Shown here one piece after another: positions 8,396 through 17,237 of a stretch of 64,000 nt of DNA. This DNA comes from Kitasatospora sp. NA04385. GTDB lineage: Bacteria; Actinomycetota; Actinomycetes; Streptomycetales; Streptomycetaceae. Numbering within the stretch: position 1 is the first letter of the stretch; each line of letters begins with the position of its first letter. The notes beneath the pieces were generated by a model. The model was not told the origin of the DNA and searched no databases. It saw only the letters and a list, made by a program, of their open reading frames with translations. The stretch spans positions 3,462,103-3,526,102 of the forward strand of contig NZ_CP054919.1 of assembly GCF_013364235.1 (NCBI RefSeq), written 5' to 3'. A program made the translations under genes and the position numbers.

Positions 8396-8974
8396 ATGGC
8401 ATCCACCGCAGACCCCCGCCCGGGCTTCCACGCCGCCGCCGACACCCTCGGCGGGATCCTCGCCGACCTCCGCCCCGACCAGTACGACCTGGCCACCCCG
8501 TGCCCCGACTACACCGTCCGCGACCTGGCCAACCACGTCGTCTCGGTGCTGCGCCGCAGCACCGCGATGGCCGGCGGCGGCCCGTTCACGGCGGTGCCGC
8601 ACTTCGCCGTCGACGTCCCGGACGGCGGGTGGGCGGCCGCCTGGGCCGAGGCCCGGAAGGGCTTCGGGGCCGCCTGGGACGACCCGGCCGTGCTGGGCCG
8701 GACCATCGCCCTGCCGTGGGGGCCCGTCCCGGGCGCCGCCGCCGCGGTGATCTGGACCAACGAGCTGGTGCTGCACGGCTGGGACCTCGCCCAGGCCACC
8801 GGACAGGCGGTGGACTGGCCCGCCGAGGCGCTGGCCGCCCCGCTGGCCGCGATGGAGCGCGCCGTCCCGGCCGAGCCGCGCGGCGGTCGGGTGCCGTACG
8901 GGCCGGTCGTCCCGGTGCCGGCCGACGCGCCCGGCATCGACCGCCTGGCCGGCTGGTACGGCCGCCGCCCCTGA
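8396..8974 (+). CDS. TIGR03086-family mycothiol-dependent maleylpyruvate isomerase-like protein
   Basis: The 192-residue protein has the DinB-like four-helix fold pattern of the mycothiol-dependent metal-binding group. An N-terminal helix is followed by LATPCPDYTVRDLANHV (the conserved TPCxxWxVxDLxxH motif, with Tyr in place of Trp) and then NELVLHGWDLAQATGQ, whose His would bind the divalent metal. Such enzymes use mycothiol in isomerisation or detoxification. The ATG lies about 12 bp after a CAGGCT element, so transcription may be leaderless. The exact reaction cannot be stated. Confidence 0.82.
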   Translation: MASTADPRPGFHAAADTLGGILADLRPDQYDLATPCPDYTVRDLANHVVSVLRRSTAMAGGGPFTAVPHFAVDVPDGGWAAAWAEARKGFGAAWDDPAVLGRTIALPWGPVPGAAAAVIWTNELVLHGWDLAQATGQAVDWPAEALAAPLAAMERAVPAEPRGGRVPYGPVVPVPADAPGIDRLAGWYGRRP

Positions 8975-9025
8975 CGCCCGCCCGGCGCCGTACGCCCCTG
9001 ACGCCCGCCCGGCGTCGCACGCCCC

Positions 9026-9060
9026 GGAGGGCCGCCGGACTTCGAGTCCGGCGGCCCTCC
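9026..9060. terminator. Bidirectional hairpin terminator
   Basis: Perfect 16-bp stem (GGAGGGCCGCCGGACT and its complement) with a TCG loop, placed between the convergent genes ending at 8974 and 9148. It can serve both strands. Confidence 0.8.
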
Positions 9061-9113
9061 GCCGTCCGCGGAACCGGACCCGGGCGCCCGCCGCCGATCC
9101 GGTCGGCCCGGCA

Positions 9114-9149
9114 GGCCCCGTCGGCCCCGTCGGCCCCGTCGGCCCGGTC
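9114..9149. repeat. 9-bp tandem repeat at the MFS stop codon
   Basis: GGCCCCGTC is repeated three times followed by one variant (GGCCCGGTC). The last unit overlaps the stop codon of the minus-strand MFS gene. It is a short slippage-prone tract with no clear role. Confidence 0.6.
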
Positions 9150-10632
9150 AGCCGCGCGGCACCGGCGGCTCGCCGGTGGCCTTGGTGAAGGGCAGCAGGA
9201 CCAGGGTGACCAGGAGGGCCGCCCCGGCGAACACCCCGCCGACCAGGAACGCGTCGTGGAACACCGCGGTCCGCGCCTTCAGCACCAGCTCCGGTACGCC
9301 GTGCGCCCGTTCGGTGAGCTCGGCGACCCGCCGGAACGCCCAGGTGGCGGCCACCGCCAGGCCGAGCGCGCCGCCGACCTCCTGCGCGGTGTTGATCAGC
9401 CCGGCCGCCAGCCCGGACTCCTGCTCGGTGCTCCCCGCGAACGCCGAGACCTGCACCGGCACGAACGAGGCCCCCAGCCCCAGCCCCATCAGCACGAAGG
9501 CGGGCAGGACGTCGGTGAGGTACGAGGCGTCGGCCGGGACCCGCCACAGCAGCAGCATGCCCGCGGTGGCCAGCGCCAGGCCGACCAGCAGCACCGGCTT
9601 GGCCGCGACCTTGGTGACCAGCTGGGAGGCGACGCCCGCGCCGACCGCGGTCAGCACCGCGAGCGGCACGTACGCGAAGCCGGTCCGGACGGCCGAGTAG
9701 TCCAGCACCTGCTGGAGGAACAGCGAGGCGAAGAAGAACAGCGTCACGCAGGTGCCCAGCAGCAGCACCGCGATCACGTTGGCGGCCCGCAGCGACTTGC
9801 GGCGGAAGACCGAGAACGGGATCAGCGGGTCGGCGGTGCGGCGCTCGACCACCACGAAGACCGCCAGCAGCAGCACCACCAGCGCGGCCCCGCCGTAGAT
9901 CCGGGCGTACGGCAGCTCGCCGTCCGAGACGGTCTGGCCGAGCGTGAAGATCAGCAGCACCAGGGCGGCGGTGAGCGAGACCGCCCCGGCCAGGTCGAAG
10001 CCGCGGCCGCGCCCGGCGGCCCGGCTCTCGCCGACCACCCGGGGCGCCAGCAGGGCGCCGACCAGGCCGATCGGCACGTTGATGAAGAAGATCCAGCGCC
10101 AGCCGGGGCCGTCGGTCAGCACCCCGCCGAGCGTCACGCCGACCACCGCGGCCAGCCCGGACAGCGCGCCCCAGGCGCCGAGCGCCCGGTTGCGCTCGGC
10201 GCCCTCGGCGAAGTTGCCGCTGAGCAGGGCGAGCGCGGCGGTGGCGATGAACGCGGCGCCCAGGCCCTGCGCGCCGCGGGCGGCGATCAGCTCCCAGGCG
10301 TCGTGGCCGAGGCCCGCGACCAGCGAGGCCAGCGCGAACAGGACCAGTCCGAGCCGCAGCATCCGGCGCCGCCCGAAGGTGTCGGCGAGCCGGCCGGCCA
10401 GCAGCAGGAAGCCGCCCAGCACCATGCCGTAGGTGGTGACCACGTACTCCAACGTGGTCTGGGAGATGCCCAGTTCGTGTTCGATGGTGGGCAGGGCGAC
10501 GTTGACGATCGAGACGTCGAGGAAGGTCATGAAACCGGCCAGGCAGAGGAAGGCCAGGATCAGGCCGGGGCGGCGGACCGGCCCCGGTTCGGTGACCGCG
10601 GCCGGGGCGCGCAGCGCGTCGTGCACGGACAT
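9148..10632 (-). CDS. MFS drug exporter, DHA2 family
   Basis: The 494-residue integral membrane protein has the 14-TM DHA2 signature FMTFLDVSIVNVALP, the loop motif GRLADTFGRRR, and GPGWRWIFFINVPIGL. It exports small hydrophobic compounds by proton antiport across the cell membrane. ATG 10632 (MSVHDALR) is preceded by an AGGAG ribosome site. It is divergent from the HxlR regulator gene at 10816, a common regulator/exporter pair; the shared ~180-bp region contains the predicted HxlR site. The substrate is unknown. Confidence 0.88.
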   Translation of the reverse strand: MSVHDALRAPAAVTEPGPVRRPGLILAFLCLAGFMTFLDVSIVNVALPTIEHELGISQTTLEYVVTTYGMVLGGFLLLAGRLADTFGRRRMLRLGLVLFALASLVAGLGHDAWELIAARGAQGLGAAFIATAALALLSGNFAEGAERNRALGAWGALSGLAAVVGVTLGGVLTDGPGWRWIFFINVPIGLVGALLAPRVVGESRAAGRGRGFDLAGAVSLTAALVLLIFTLGQTVSDGELPYARIYGGAALVVLLLAVFVVVERRTADPLIPFSVFRRKSLRAANVIAVLLLGTCVTLFFFASLFLQQVLDYSAVRTGFAYVPLAVLTAVGAGVASQLVTKVAAKPVLLVGLALATAGMLLLWRVPADASYLTDVLPAFVLMGLGLGASFVPVQVSAFAGSTEQESGLAAGLINTAQEVGGALGLAVAATWAFRRVAELTERAHGVPELVLKARTAVFHDAFLVGGVFAGAALLVTLVLLPFTKATGEPPVPRG

Positions 10633-10775
10633 CTCACTCCTGTGAGTCGTGGGTGTTCGCGAGGCCCGGGCGTTTCGGGAGCCGCGGGCGCGGGGAAGTC
10701 GCGGGCGTTCGGGTGCCGCCGGTCCGGGGACGGGACCGGTCGGTGGCTGTCGGAGAGCCGGAATCCCGAATAAAC

Positions 10776-10801
10776 TGGGTACCTTGAGGAAACCGACCGG
10801 C
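10776..10801. promoter_or_regulatory. Predicted HxlR operator
   Basis: GGGTACCTTGAGGAAACCGACC lies 15-40 bp upstream of the HxlR gene start and closely matches the site at 8272-8297 (21 of 26 positions). It suggests autoregulation plus control of the divergent MFS gene and the distant NmrA-like gene. Confidence 0.5.
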
Positions 10802-10815
10802 GGGAAGGGTGCGGG

Positions 10816-11181
10816 ATGGACGTGCAGGACGGCGGCGCGCAGGCCTGCCCGATCACGCCGGTGCTCGACATCGTGTTCAGCCGCTGGACGACGCCGATCC
10901 TGTGGACGCTGAACAGGTTCGGCCGGCAGCGCTTCGTCGAGCTGAACCGGAACGTCGGCGGCATCACCGCGAAGGTGCTCACCCAGCGCCTGCGCCAACT
11001 GGAGCGCGACGGCCTGGTGGTGCGCACCTACCACCCGGAGGTGCCGCCCCGGGTCGAGTACGAGATCAGCGAGCTGGGCCTCAGCCTGGCCCCGCTGTTC
11101 GCCGCGCTCACCGACTGGTCGGCCGAGCACCTGCCCGAGGTCGAGCGCGCCCGCACCGCCTTCGACACGGCCGGCGCCTGA
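10816..11181 (+). CDS. HxlR-family winged-helix regulator
   Basis: The 121-residue protein matches the MarR-like HxlR family over its length: an N-terminal cysteine in AQACPITPVLDIVFSRW (a candidate redox or electrophile sensor Cys, as in family members YodB and HypR), then RFVELNRNVGGITAKVL, LRQLERDGLVVR and VEYEISELG. It binds DNA as a dimer and commonly represses oxidoreductases and exporters in response to quinones or aldehydes. It is divergent from the MFS exporter and shares an operator-like site with the NmrA-family gene at 7332-8177. Confidence 0.88.
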   Translation: MDVQDGGAQACPITPVLDIVFSRWTTPILWTLNRFGRQRFVELNRNVGGITAKVLTQRLRQLERDGLVVRTYHPEVPPRVEYEISELGLSLAPLFAALTDWSAEHLPEVERARTAFDTAGA

Positions 11182-11549
11182 CCTCCCCCGGGCCGGGCCC
11201 GTCCGTCCTCCTCCTTCCGCTCCTCCCGCACCGCCCGCCGGACTGCCCGCCGAACCGAGGATGCGGCCCCGCCGCCCCCGCCGGACAGCGGGTTTTCACA
11301 GCCCTGACAGTCCGCGGAGCAAGCCGTGACACCCCCGACCGGCCCCTGACATCCGGGCCGGAAACATCCAGACCTGCATGCTTTCAATTCCCCTCAGCCT
11401 GCCCGAAAGACGGCAAAACACCCCCTCCCGACCCGGCAAAACCCCGCTCGCAATCAGACAGGTCTGTTTGTTATCCTCGTCGAGCGCGCGCCCGACCAGC
11501 CCTGAGCACGACCCCGTCCGTGCCGACCGGGCGCGCCCGAGGGGGACAG
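11182..11549. other. Intergenic region with a GACAG-type dyad
   Basis: No gene is seen in these 368 bp. CAGACAGGTCTGT at 11455-11467 contains the dyad CAGAC-AG-GTCTG and is followed by GTTATCCTC. It resembles the dyad at 8317-8330, so both could bind the same TetR-like protein. The response regulator starts 83 bp downstream. Confidence 0.4.
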
Positions 11550-12272
11550 ATGAACCGGCCCGCCACCCACCTGCTCGAACCCCCGCCCGCGCCGCACCGC
11601 GGCCCCCGGGCCCTGCGCGTCCTGGTCGTGGAGGGCGACGCCCACGCGGCCGCCCCGCTGCTGCGGGCGCTGGCCCGGCAGGGCTACGCCGCCCACGGCG
11701 TGACCACCGGCGCCGAGGCGCTGCGCGCGCACCCCGACGCCGACCTCGTCCTGCTCGACCTCGACCTGCCCGACCTGGACGGCCTGGAGGTCTGCCGCGG
11801 CATCCGCGCGGTGGCCGACACCCCGATCATCACCGTCACCGCCCGCGGCTCCGAACTCGACCGCGTGCTGGGCCTGCAGGCCGGCTCGGACGACTACCTG
11901 GTCAAGCCGTACGGCTTCCGCGAGCTGCTGGCCCGGATGGAGGCGGTGCTGCGCCGGACCCGCACCCGCCCGCCGGCCCGCCCGGTCCTCGTCCACGGCC
12001 CGCTGCGGATCGACGCCGGCGCCCGGCTCACCACCCTGCACGGCACCCCGGTCGACCTCACCCGCAAGGAGTTCGACCTGCTCCACCTGCTCGCCGCCCA
12101 CCCCGGCACGGTGCTCCCCCGCCGGCAGATCATGGCCCGGGTCTGGGCCGACACCTGGTCGCCCCGCGGCCGCACCGTCGACACCCACGTCAGCACCCTG
12201 CGCGCCAAGCTCGGTCCCGGCTGGATCGTCACCGTCCGCGGCATCGGCTTCCGCCTCGGCCACCCGGGCTGA
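11550..12272 (+). CDS. OmpR/PhoB-family response regulator, orphan and atypical
   Basis: The 240-residue protein has a receiver domain (about residues 22-135) and a C-terminal winged helix (LTRKEFDLLHLLAAHPG, then GRTVDTHVSTLRAKLG). The phospho-acceptor Asp lies in LVLLDLDLPDLDG and the conserved Lys in DYLVKPYGF. The N-terminal acidic pocket reads VVEGD where VVEDD/VVDDD is usual, so one Mg-binding acid is replaced by Gly; phosphorylation may be weak or absent. No histidine kinase is adjacent. It stands just upstream of the SARP gene of the biosynthetic cluster and could belong to its control. Confidence 0.85.
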   Translation: MNRPATHLLEPPPAPHRGPRALRVLVVEGDAHAAAPLLRALARQGYAAHGVTTGAEALRAHPDADLVLLDLDLPDLDGLEVCRGIRAVADTPIITVTARGSELDRVLGLQAGSDDYLVKPYGFRELLARMEAVLRRTRTRPPARPVLVHGPLRIDAGARLTTLHGTPVDLTRKEFDLLHLLAAHPGTVLPRRQIMARVWADTWSPRGRTVDTHVSTLRAKLGPGWIVTVRGIGFRLGHPG

Positions 12273-12444
12273 TCCCGGCCGAACCCGCCCGGCCCCGCCC
12301 GAACCCGGCCGATCCCGCCCGAATCCGGCCGCAATCCCCTTTCCCGAATCCCCCGCTATCCCGACAAATGCGGCGAAAAGTGAGTATGCTCCGCCGCCGC
12401 ACAATACTTTGGGTCGCATTTGAATCGAGCGACAGTTTTGTCAT

Positions 12445-12462
12445 GCATACGCACGTGTATGC
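12445..12462. promoter_or_regulatory. Inverted repeat upstream of the SARP gene
   Basis: GCATAC-N6-GTATGC is a perfect 6-bp-arm dyad lying about 53 bp upstream of the SARP start, in an unusually AT-rich promoter stretch (12360-12480). It may be an operator or activator site for the cluster regulator. Confidence 0.4.
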
Positions 12463-12514
12463 TGGCCGGGGCTCTTGGTATCTGCCGCAGCCGAACAGGG
12501 GGTGTGGGTCTCAC

Positions 12515-15500
12515 ATGGAAATCTTGCGGGGGAATTCTACCAAAACCGGGAACGCAGCCGAAAGCGACGGCAGCGCCGCACGCTGGCGCTTCCGCCTCCT
12601 CGGCCCGCTGGAGGTCACCTCGGACGACCGGCAGCGAAAGCACCTGGGCGGCGCGAAGAACGAGAAAGTGCTCGCCGTCCTGCTGCTGGAATCGGGCCGG
12701 GTGGTTCCCACCGACCGCCTGACGACCGCGCTCTGGGAGGAATTCCCCCCGCGCACCGCGACCCACCAAGTGCGCAAAGCCATCGGCGATCTCCGGCTGC
12801 GCATTCCGAAGAGCGTGGCGCAGATCTGCACCGAGGGCCCCGGTTACCGGCTCCAGTTAGGCGCGGCCTGGGTGGACCTGCACGAGTTCCGGCAGGAAAT
12901 CGAACTGGCCCGGCAGACCGACCCGCAGGACTCCGCCGCCGTGACCGGCCACCTGCGCGCCGCCCTCGCCCTCTGGCGCGGCGACGCCTTGGCGGGCACC
13001 GGCGGCCGGATCATCGAGACCGCCGCCACCGCGCTGGAGGAGAGCCGGCTGGCCGCCTACGAGTGGCTCTCCACCGTCCAGGCCAACCCGGACGAGGCGG
13101 CCACCCTGGTCTCCGAGCTGCGCGCGCTGGTCGACCGCAACCCGCTGCGCGAGTCGCTGCGGCACGCGCTGATGCTCGCCCTCTACCGCAGCGGCCGGCA
13201 GGCCGAGGCGCTCGCCGAGTACAACCGGGCCCGCGAGCTGCTGGCCGACGAACTCGGGATCGACCCCGGCGCCGCGCTCGCCCAGCTGCACACCGCGATC
13301 CTCTGCGCCGACCCGGCCCTGCTGGCCGCCGAGCAGCAGACCCCCGCCGAGCAGCCCGGGCCCGCCGACCACCCGGCCCCCGCCGAACCGGACCCCGCCG
13401 GCCCCGTCCCGCCCGCCGCACCCGCCGCCGGCGCTGCCGGGCCCGCCGCGCCGACCGGGCCCATGGCGCCCCCCGGGCCCGCGGCCTGGCCGGGGCGGGT
13501 GGCCGTCCCCCCGCCCAGCACGCTGCCCTACGACATCGACGACTTCACCGGGCGGCAGGAGGAACTCGACTGGTTCGCCGACCTCCTGGAGCGCCCCGAC
13601 CCGGCCCCCCGGCTGATCGCGCTCGACGGGATGGGCGGCAGCGGGAAGACCTCGCTGGCCGTGCACCTGGCGCACCGGATCGCGGACGGCTTCCGGGACG
13701 GACGGATCTTCATCGACCTGCACGGGTTCACCCCCGGCTGCGATCCGCTGCGCCCGGAGGCCGTGCTGGACGTGCTCCTGCGCAGCCTGGGCGTCAGCGG
13801 CGACCAGGTGCCCGAGGGCCTGGCGGAGCGGACCGCGGCCTGGCGCACGGCCTGCGCGAACCGCCGGCTCCTGCTGGTCCTGGACAACGTGCTCGACGAG
13901 ACGCAGATCCTGCCGCTGATCCCGTCCGCGCCGGACTGCCTGGCGATCGTCACCAGCCGCCGCCGGCTGGTCAACCTCGACGGGGCCGCCCAGCTCTCCG
14001 TCGGGCAGCTGCCCGTCGGCGAGGGCGTCGCCCTGGTCGAGCGGATCGTCGGCACCGAGCGCTGCGCGGCGGAGCCGGAGGCGGTGGTCGACCTGGTCGG
14101 CCTCTGCGGCGGGCTGCCGCTGGCGCTGCGGATCGCCGCGGCCCGGCTGCGGCACCGCCGGCAGTGGACGTTCGGGCACCTGGTCGGACGGCTGAGCGTG
14201 CGCCCCACCGGCCTCGACGAGCTGAGCGCCGGGGACCGCGACGTCGTGGAGAGCCTCAAGCTGTCCTTCCTGGTGCTCCGGCCGGAGCAGCAGCGGGCCT
14301 TCCGGCTGCTGGGCCTCAACCCCGGCTCCGACATCGACGTCGGCGCGGCGGCCGCGCTGTTCGGGACGTCCGCCGACGAGGCGGAGCGGATCCTGGAGTC
14401 GCTGATCGACGTGCACCTGCTGGAGCAGCCCGAGTTCGGCCGCTTCAGCTTCCACGACCTGGTGCGGGACTTCGCCCGCAGCCTCACCCCCGCCGCGGCC
14501 GCGCCGCCGGGGGACGCCGCCCGCTTCACCGCGCTGGTGGACCACTACGTGGCGGCCGCCGAGGCCGCCGCCGACGTGCTGTTCCCCGGCCGGGTGCGCT
14601 ACCCCGCCGAGCCCGTCCCGGCCGAGCCGTACGTGCTGCCGGAGCTGACCCCGCAGCTCGCGCTGAAGTGGTTCGGCCGGGAGCGCCGCAACCTGGTCGC
14701 CCTGCTGCGCGCCGCCGCCGACGCCGGCCTGTACCGGCAGGCCGCCGGCCTGCCGCGCAACCTCGGCGCGTACCTGACCCTGCAGGAGCACCCGCAGGAG
14801 CTGCTGGAGGTGAGCGAGATCTCGGTGGCAGCGGCCCGCCGGCTGGGCGACAAGCTGATGCTGCGGCTGTGCCTGACCAACGCCAGCCTGAGCCACTGGC
14901 TCTCCGGCCAGGGCGGCCGGGGGATCACCCACCTGGAGGAGGCCCTCGACCTGGCGGTCGAGATCGGCGACGAGCACGGCCAGGCGGCCTGCCTCAGCCG
15001 GCTCGGCTCCTTCCACAACTCGCTGGGCCGCTCGCAGGAGGCGCTGCACTACCTGCGCCGGGCGCTGCCCATCCTGCGCGGCCTGGCCGACCCGCGCGAG
15101 GAGGCGATCGCGCTCAACGGGATCAGCTCCGCCCTCAACGTGCTGTGCCGGCACGACGAGGCCGAGAAGGCCGCCTTCACCGCGCTGAAGCTGGGCCGGC
15201 GGATGAACAACCTCAGCGACGAGGCGCTCGCCCTGCTCAACCTCGCGGAGGCCCGGCTCGGGCTCGGCGAGTGGGAGCTGGCGGTGCACCGGTTCCAGCA
15301 GGCGGCCGCGATCTACGCCCAGCTGCGCAACGCGACGATGGTCGCCCTGGTGGACGCCTGGCGGGCGTACGCGCTCCAGCGCGCCGGGCACCCGGGGCCG
15401 GCGCTGTCCCTGACGGAGCGGACCCTGGCGGTGGAGGTGGTCTCGCCGATGCGCCGCACCGCCATCGCCAACCTGCTCGGCACCGTCCTGCTGCGCGAGG

Positions 15501-15721
15501 GGCAGGGGCAGCGGGCCGAGCAGCAGTACGCGCTGGCCCGCAAGGACGCCCGGAGCGTGGAGAACGTCTACGAGCTCGCGCTCGCGCTCGACGGCCTGGC
15601 CGCGGTCGCGCGGTGGAGCGGCCGCTCCTCCGCGACCGCGGCGTCCTACGCCGCGGAGGCCGAGACGCTCTTCGCCCGGATCGGCACGCCCGTCTGCTGC
15701 CGCCGGCAGTCCCCTCCGTAG
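12515..15721 (+). CDS. Large SARP regulator (AfsR-type: SARP, NB-ARC, TPR)
   Basis: The 1068-residue protein begins with an OmpR-like winged helix (FRLLGPLEVTSDDRQ, VLLLESGRVVPTDRL) and bacterial transcriptional activation domain (residues ~20-270). A Pro/Ala linker follows (~275-335), then an NB-ARC ATPase with P-loop LDGMGGSGKTSLAVHLA near residue 375 and Walker B LLLVLDNVLDE, then TPR-like repeats to the end. This is the AfsR architecture of pathway-specific activators. ATG 12515 follows an AGGGGGTG ribosome site. It lies directly upstream of the biosynthetic operon and probably activates it, perhaps from direct repeats in the 415-bp gap after it. Confidence 0.92.
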   Translation: MEILRGNSTKTGNAAESDGSAARWRFRLLGPLEVTSDDRQRKHLGGAKNEKVLAVLLLESGRVVPTDRLTTALWEEFPPRTATHQVRKAIGDLRLRIPKSVAQICTEGPGYRLQLGAAWVDLHEFRQEIELARQTDPQDSAAVTGHLRAALALWRGDALAGTGGRIIETAATALEESRLAAYEWLSTVQANPDEAATLVSELRALVDRNPLRESLRHALMLALYRSGRQAEALAEYNRARELLADELGIDPGAALAQLHTAILCADPALLAAEQQTPAEQPGPADHPAPAEPDPAGPVPPAAPAAGAAGPAAPTGPMAPPGPAAWPGRVAVPPPSTLPYDIDDFTGRQEELDWFADLLERPDPAPRLIALDGMGGSGKTSLAVHLAHRIADGFRDGRIFIDLHGFTPGCDPLRPEAVLDVLLRSLGVSGDQVPEGLAERTAAWRTACANRRLLLVLDNVLDETQILPLIPSAPDCLAIVTSRRRLVNLDGAAQLSVGQLPVGEGVALVERIVGTERCAAEPEAVVDLVGLCGGLPLALRIAAARLRHRRQWTFGHLVGRLSVRPTGLDELSAGDRDVVESLKLSFLVLRPEQQRAFRLLGLNPGSDIDVGAAAALFGTSADEAERILESLIDVHLLEQPEFGRFSFHDLVRDFARSLTPAAAAPPGDAARFTALVDHYVAAAEAAADVLFPGRVRYPAEPVPAEPYVLPELTPQLALKWFGRERRNLVALLRAAADAGLYRQAAGLPRNLGAYLTLQEHPQELLEVSEISVAAARRLGDKLMLRLCLTNASLSHWLSGQGGRGITHLEEALDLAVEIGDEHGQAACLSRLGSFHNSLGRSQEALHYLRRALPILRGLADPREEAIALNGISSALNVLCRHDEAEKAAFTALKLGRRMNNLSDEALALLNLAEARLGLGEWELAVHRFQQAAAIYAQLRNATMVALVDAWRAYALQRAGHPGPALSLTERTLAVEVVSPMRRTAIANLLGTVLLREGQGQRAEQQYALARKDARSVENVYELALALDGLAAVARWSGRSSATAASYAAEAETLFARIGTPVCCRRQSPP

Positions 15722-15902
15722 GGGGCGCCGGGCCGGGCCGCGCGCCCCGCGTCCGGGGGAGCCGCGGGGGGACGCGGCCGGCCCGGCGCGGTCAGCGGCC
15801 CGGGCCGGCGGGGACGGCGTTCGGGCCCGGGTTGTCCGTGTTGGACCCGGCGCCGCACCCCCGCTCCCGGCCGGTCGGCACGGTCGCGGCGGAGGGCACT
15901 CG

Positions 15903-16004
15903 GTGGATGACACGGCGCATGACTGGAAGCTCCCCATCGTGTGGTGGTGTCTGTGTGACGCGGTGGAACCAGACTGGCACGAGGAGGTACCGATCCTGTC
16001 CTGA
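15903..16004 (+). CDS. Possible 33-residue peptide, Trp/Cys rich
   Basis: A GTG-started frame of 34 codons sits in the 415-bp gap between the SARP and the NeuB-like gene, 8 bp after a GGAGG ribosome site. Its middle reads KLPIVWWCLCDAVEPDWHEE: three of its four Trp, both Cys and many acidic residues. Most third codon positions are G or C. The gap otherwise has only hairpins (15727-15798). ATP-grasp ligases in the same cluster make a ribosomal peptide substrate or precursor conceivable, as in pheganomycin, but chance or a leader peptide is possible. No family is recognised. Confidence 0.4.
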   Translation: MDDTAHDWKLPIVWWCLCDAVEPDWHEEVPILS

Positions 16005-16136
16005 TCCGGCGCCCCCCGTTCCCGCTCCCGGTGCCGTCCCCGGGAGGGAACCGGTACGGCGCCGGGACACCGCGCTGCAACGGTGGTGCGCGCTCAGAAG
16101 GCGACGAACCGAGCAGAGCGAAGGAACGTGACACAG

Positions 16137-17237
16137 ATGCGGGAATTCCATATCAGTGGCCAGCGGATCGCCGACGACACCCCGGCGTACGTGATCGCCG
16201 AGATCGGACACAACCACGGCGGCAGCCTCGAACAGGCCGAAGCCCTCTTCCGTACCGCGGCGCAGGCCGGCGCCGACGCGGCCAAGCTGCAGAAGCGCGA
16301 CAACAGGACCCTGTTCACCCGGGCCATGTTCGACCAGCCCTACACCGGACGGAACTCCTTCGGCCCCACCTACGGGGCGCACCGCGAGGCGCTGGAGTTC
16401 GGGCTCGACGAGTACAAGCACCTGGCGGGCGTCGCCGCCGAGCTCGGCATCGACTTCTTCTCCACCGCCTTCGACCTGCCGAGCGTCGACTTCCTGGTCG
16501 AGCTCGACCTGCCCGCCATCAAGATCGCCTCGGCGGACCTGACCAACACCCCGCTGCTGCGCTACGCCGCGCAGACCGGCCGGGCCCTGGTGGTGAGCAC
16601 CGGCGGCGCCACCATGTCGGAGGTGCGGCGGGCCTGCGAGGCCGTCCTGCCGATCAACCGCAACCTGGCCCTGCTGCAGTGCACCGCGGTCTACCCGGCC
16701 GGCCCGGAGGACCTCAACCTCTCGGTGATCGAGACCTTCCGGGCGGAGTTCCCCGAGGTCGTGATCGGCTTCTCCGGGCACGACCTGGGCCCCGAGATGA
16801 GCTACCTGGCCTACGCGCTGGGCGCCCGCGTCGTCGAGAAGCACATCACGCTCGACCGGACGCTGCCCGGCACCGACCACGCGTTCTCGCTGGACCCGCA
16901 GCAGCTGGCCGAGCTGACCGCCGGCCTCGGCCGCGCCCGGTCCGCCCTGGGCTCGCCGGTCAAGCGGTGCAGCGAGACCGAGGCCCCCGCCGTGCGCAAG
17001 ATGGGCAAGAAGCTGGTCGCCGCGCGGGAGCTGCCGGCCGGCCACCGGCTCACCGCCGCGGACATCGCCTGCAAGTCGCCGGGCGACGGCCTCAAGCCCT
17101 ACCAGCTGGAGCAGGTCATCGGCATGACGCTCTCCGTCCCGCTGGCCGAGGACGACGCGATCCTGCCCGACCACCTGGCCGCCGGGGACGCCCTGACCGC
17201 GCTGCTCGACTCCGAGGCCGCCACGCATGCCGATTGA
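16137..17237 (+). CDS. NeuB/SpsE-like sugar-acid synthase
   Basis: The 366-residue enzyme has a TIM-barrel NeuB domain (YVIAEIGHNHGGSLEQAE; DAAKLQKRDN; FFSTAFDLPS; IKIASADLTN; GFSGHDLG; EKHITLDRTLPGTDHAFSL) and a C-terminal antifreeze-like SAF domain (KMGKKLVAARELPAGHRL). Family members condense phosphoenolpyruvate with an aldose or aldose phosphate, adding three carbons to form a 2-keto-3-deoxy sugar acid. ATG 16137 is chosen; an in-frame GTG at 16128 is too close to the AAGGA site. It opens the forward biosynthetic operon and overlaps the next gene by 11 bp. Without a CMP-sugar synthase nearby, the product probably enters a secondary metabolite rather than a surface glycan. Confidence 0.88.
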   Translation: MREFHISGQRIADDTPAYVIAEIGHNHGGSLEQAEALFRTAAQAGADAAKLQKRDNRTLFTRAMFDQPYTGRNSFGPTYGAHREALEFGLDEYKHLAGVAAELGIDFFSTAFDLPSVDFLVELDLPAIKIASADLTNTPLLRYAAQTGRALVVSTGGATMSEVRRACEAVLPINRNLALLQCTAVYPAGPEDLNLSVIETFRAEFPEVVIGFSGHDLGPEMSYLAYALGARVVEKHITLDRTLPGTDHAFSLDPQQLAELTAGLGRARSALGSPVKRCSETEAPAVRKMGKKLVAARELPAGHRLTAADIACKSPGDGLKPYQLEQVIGMTLSVPLAEDDAILPDHLAAGDALTALLDSEAATHAD

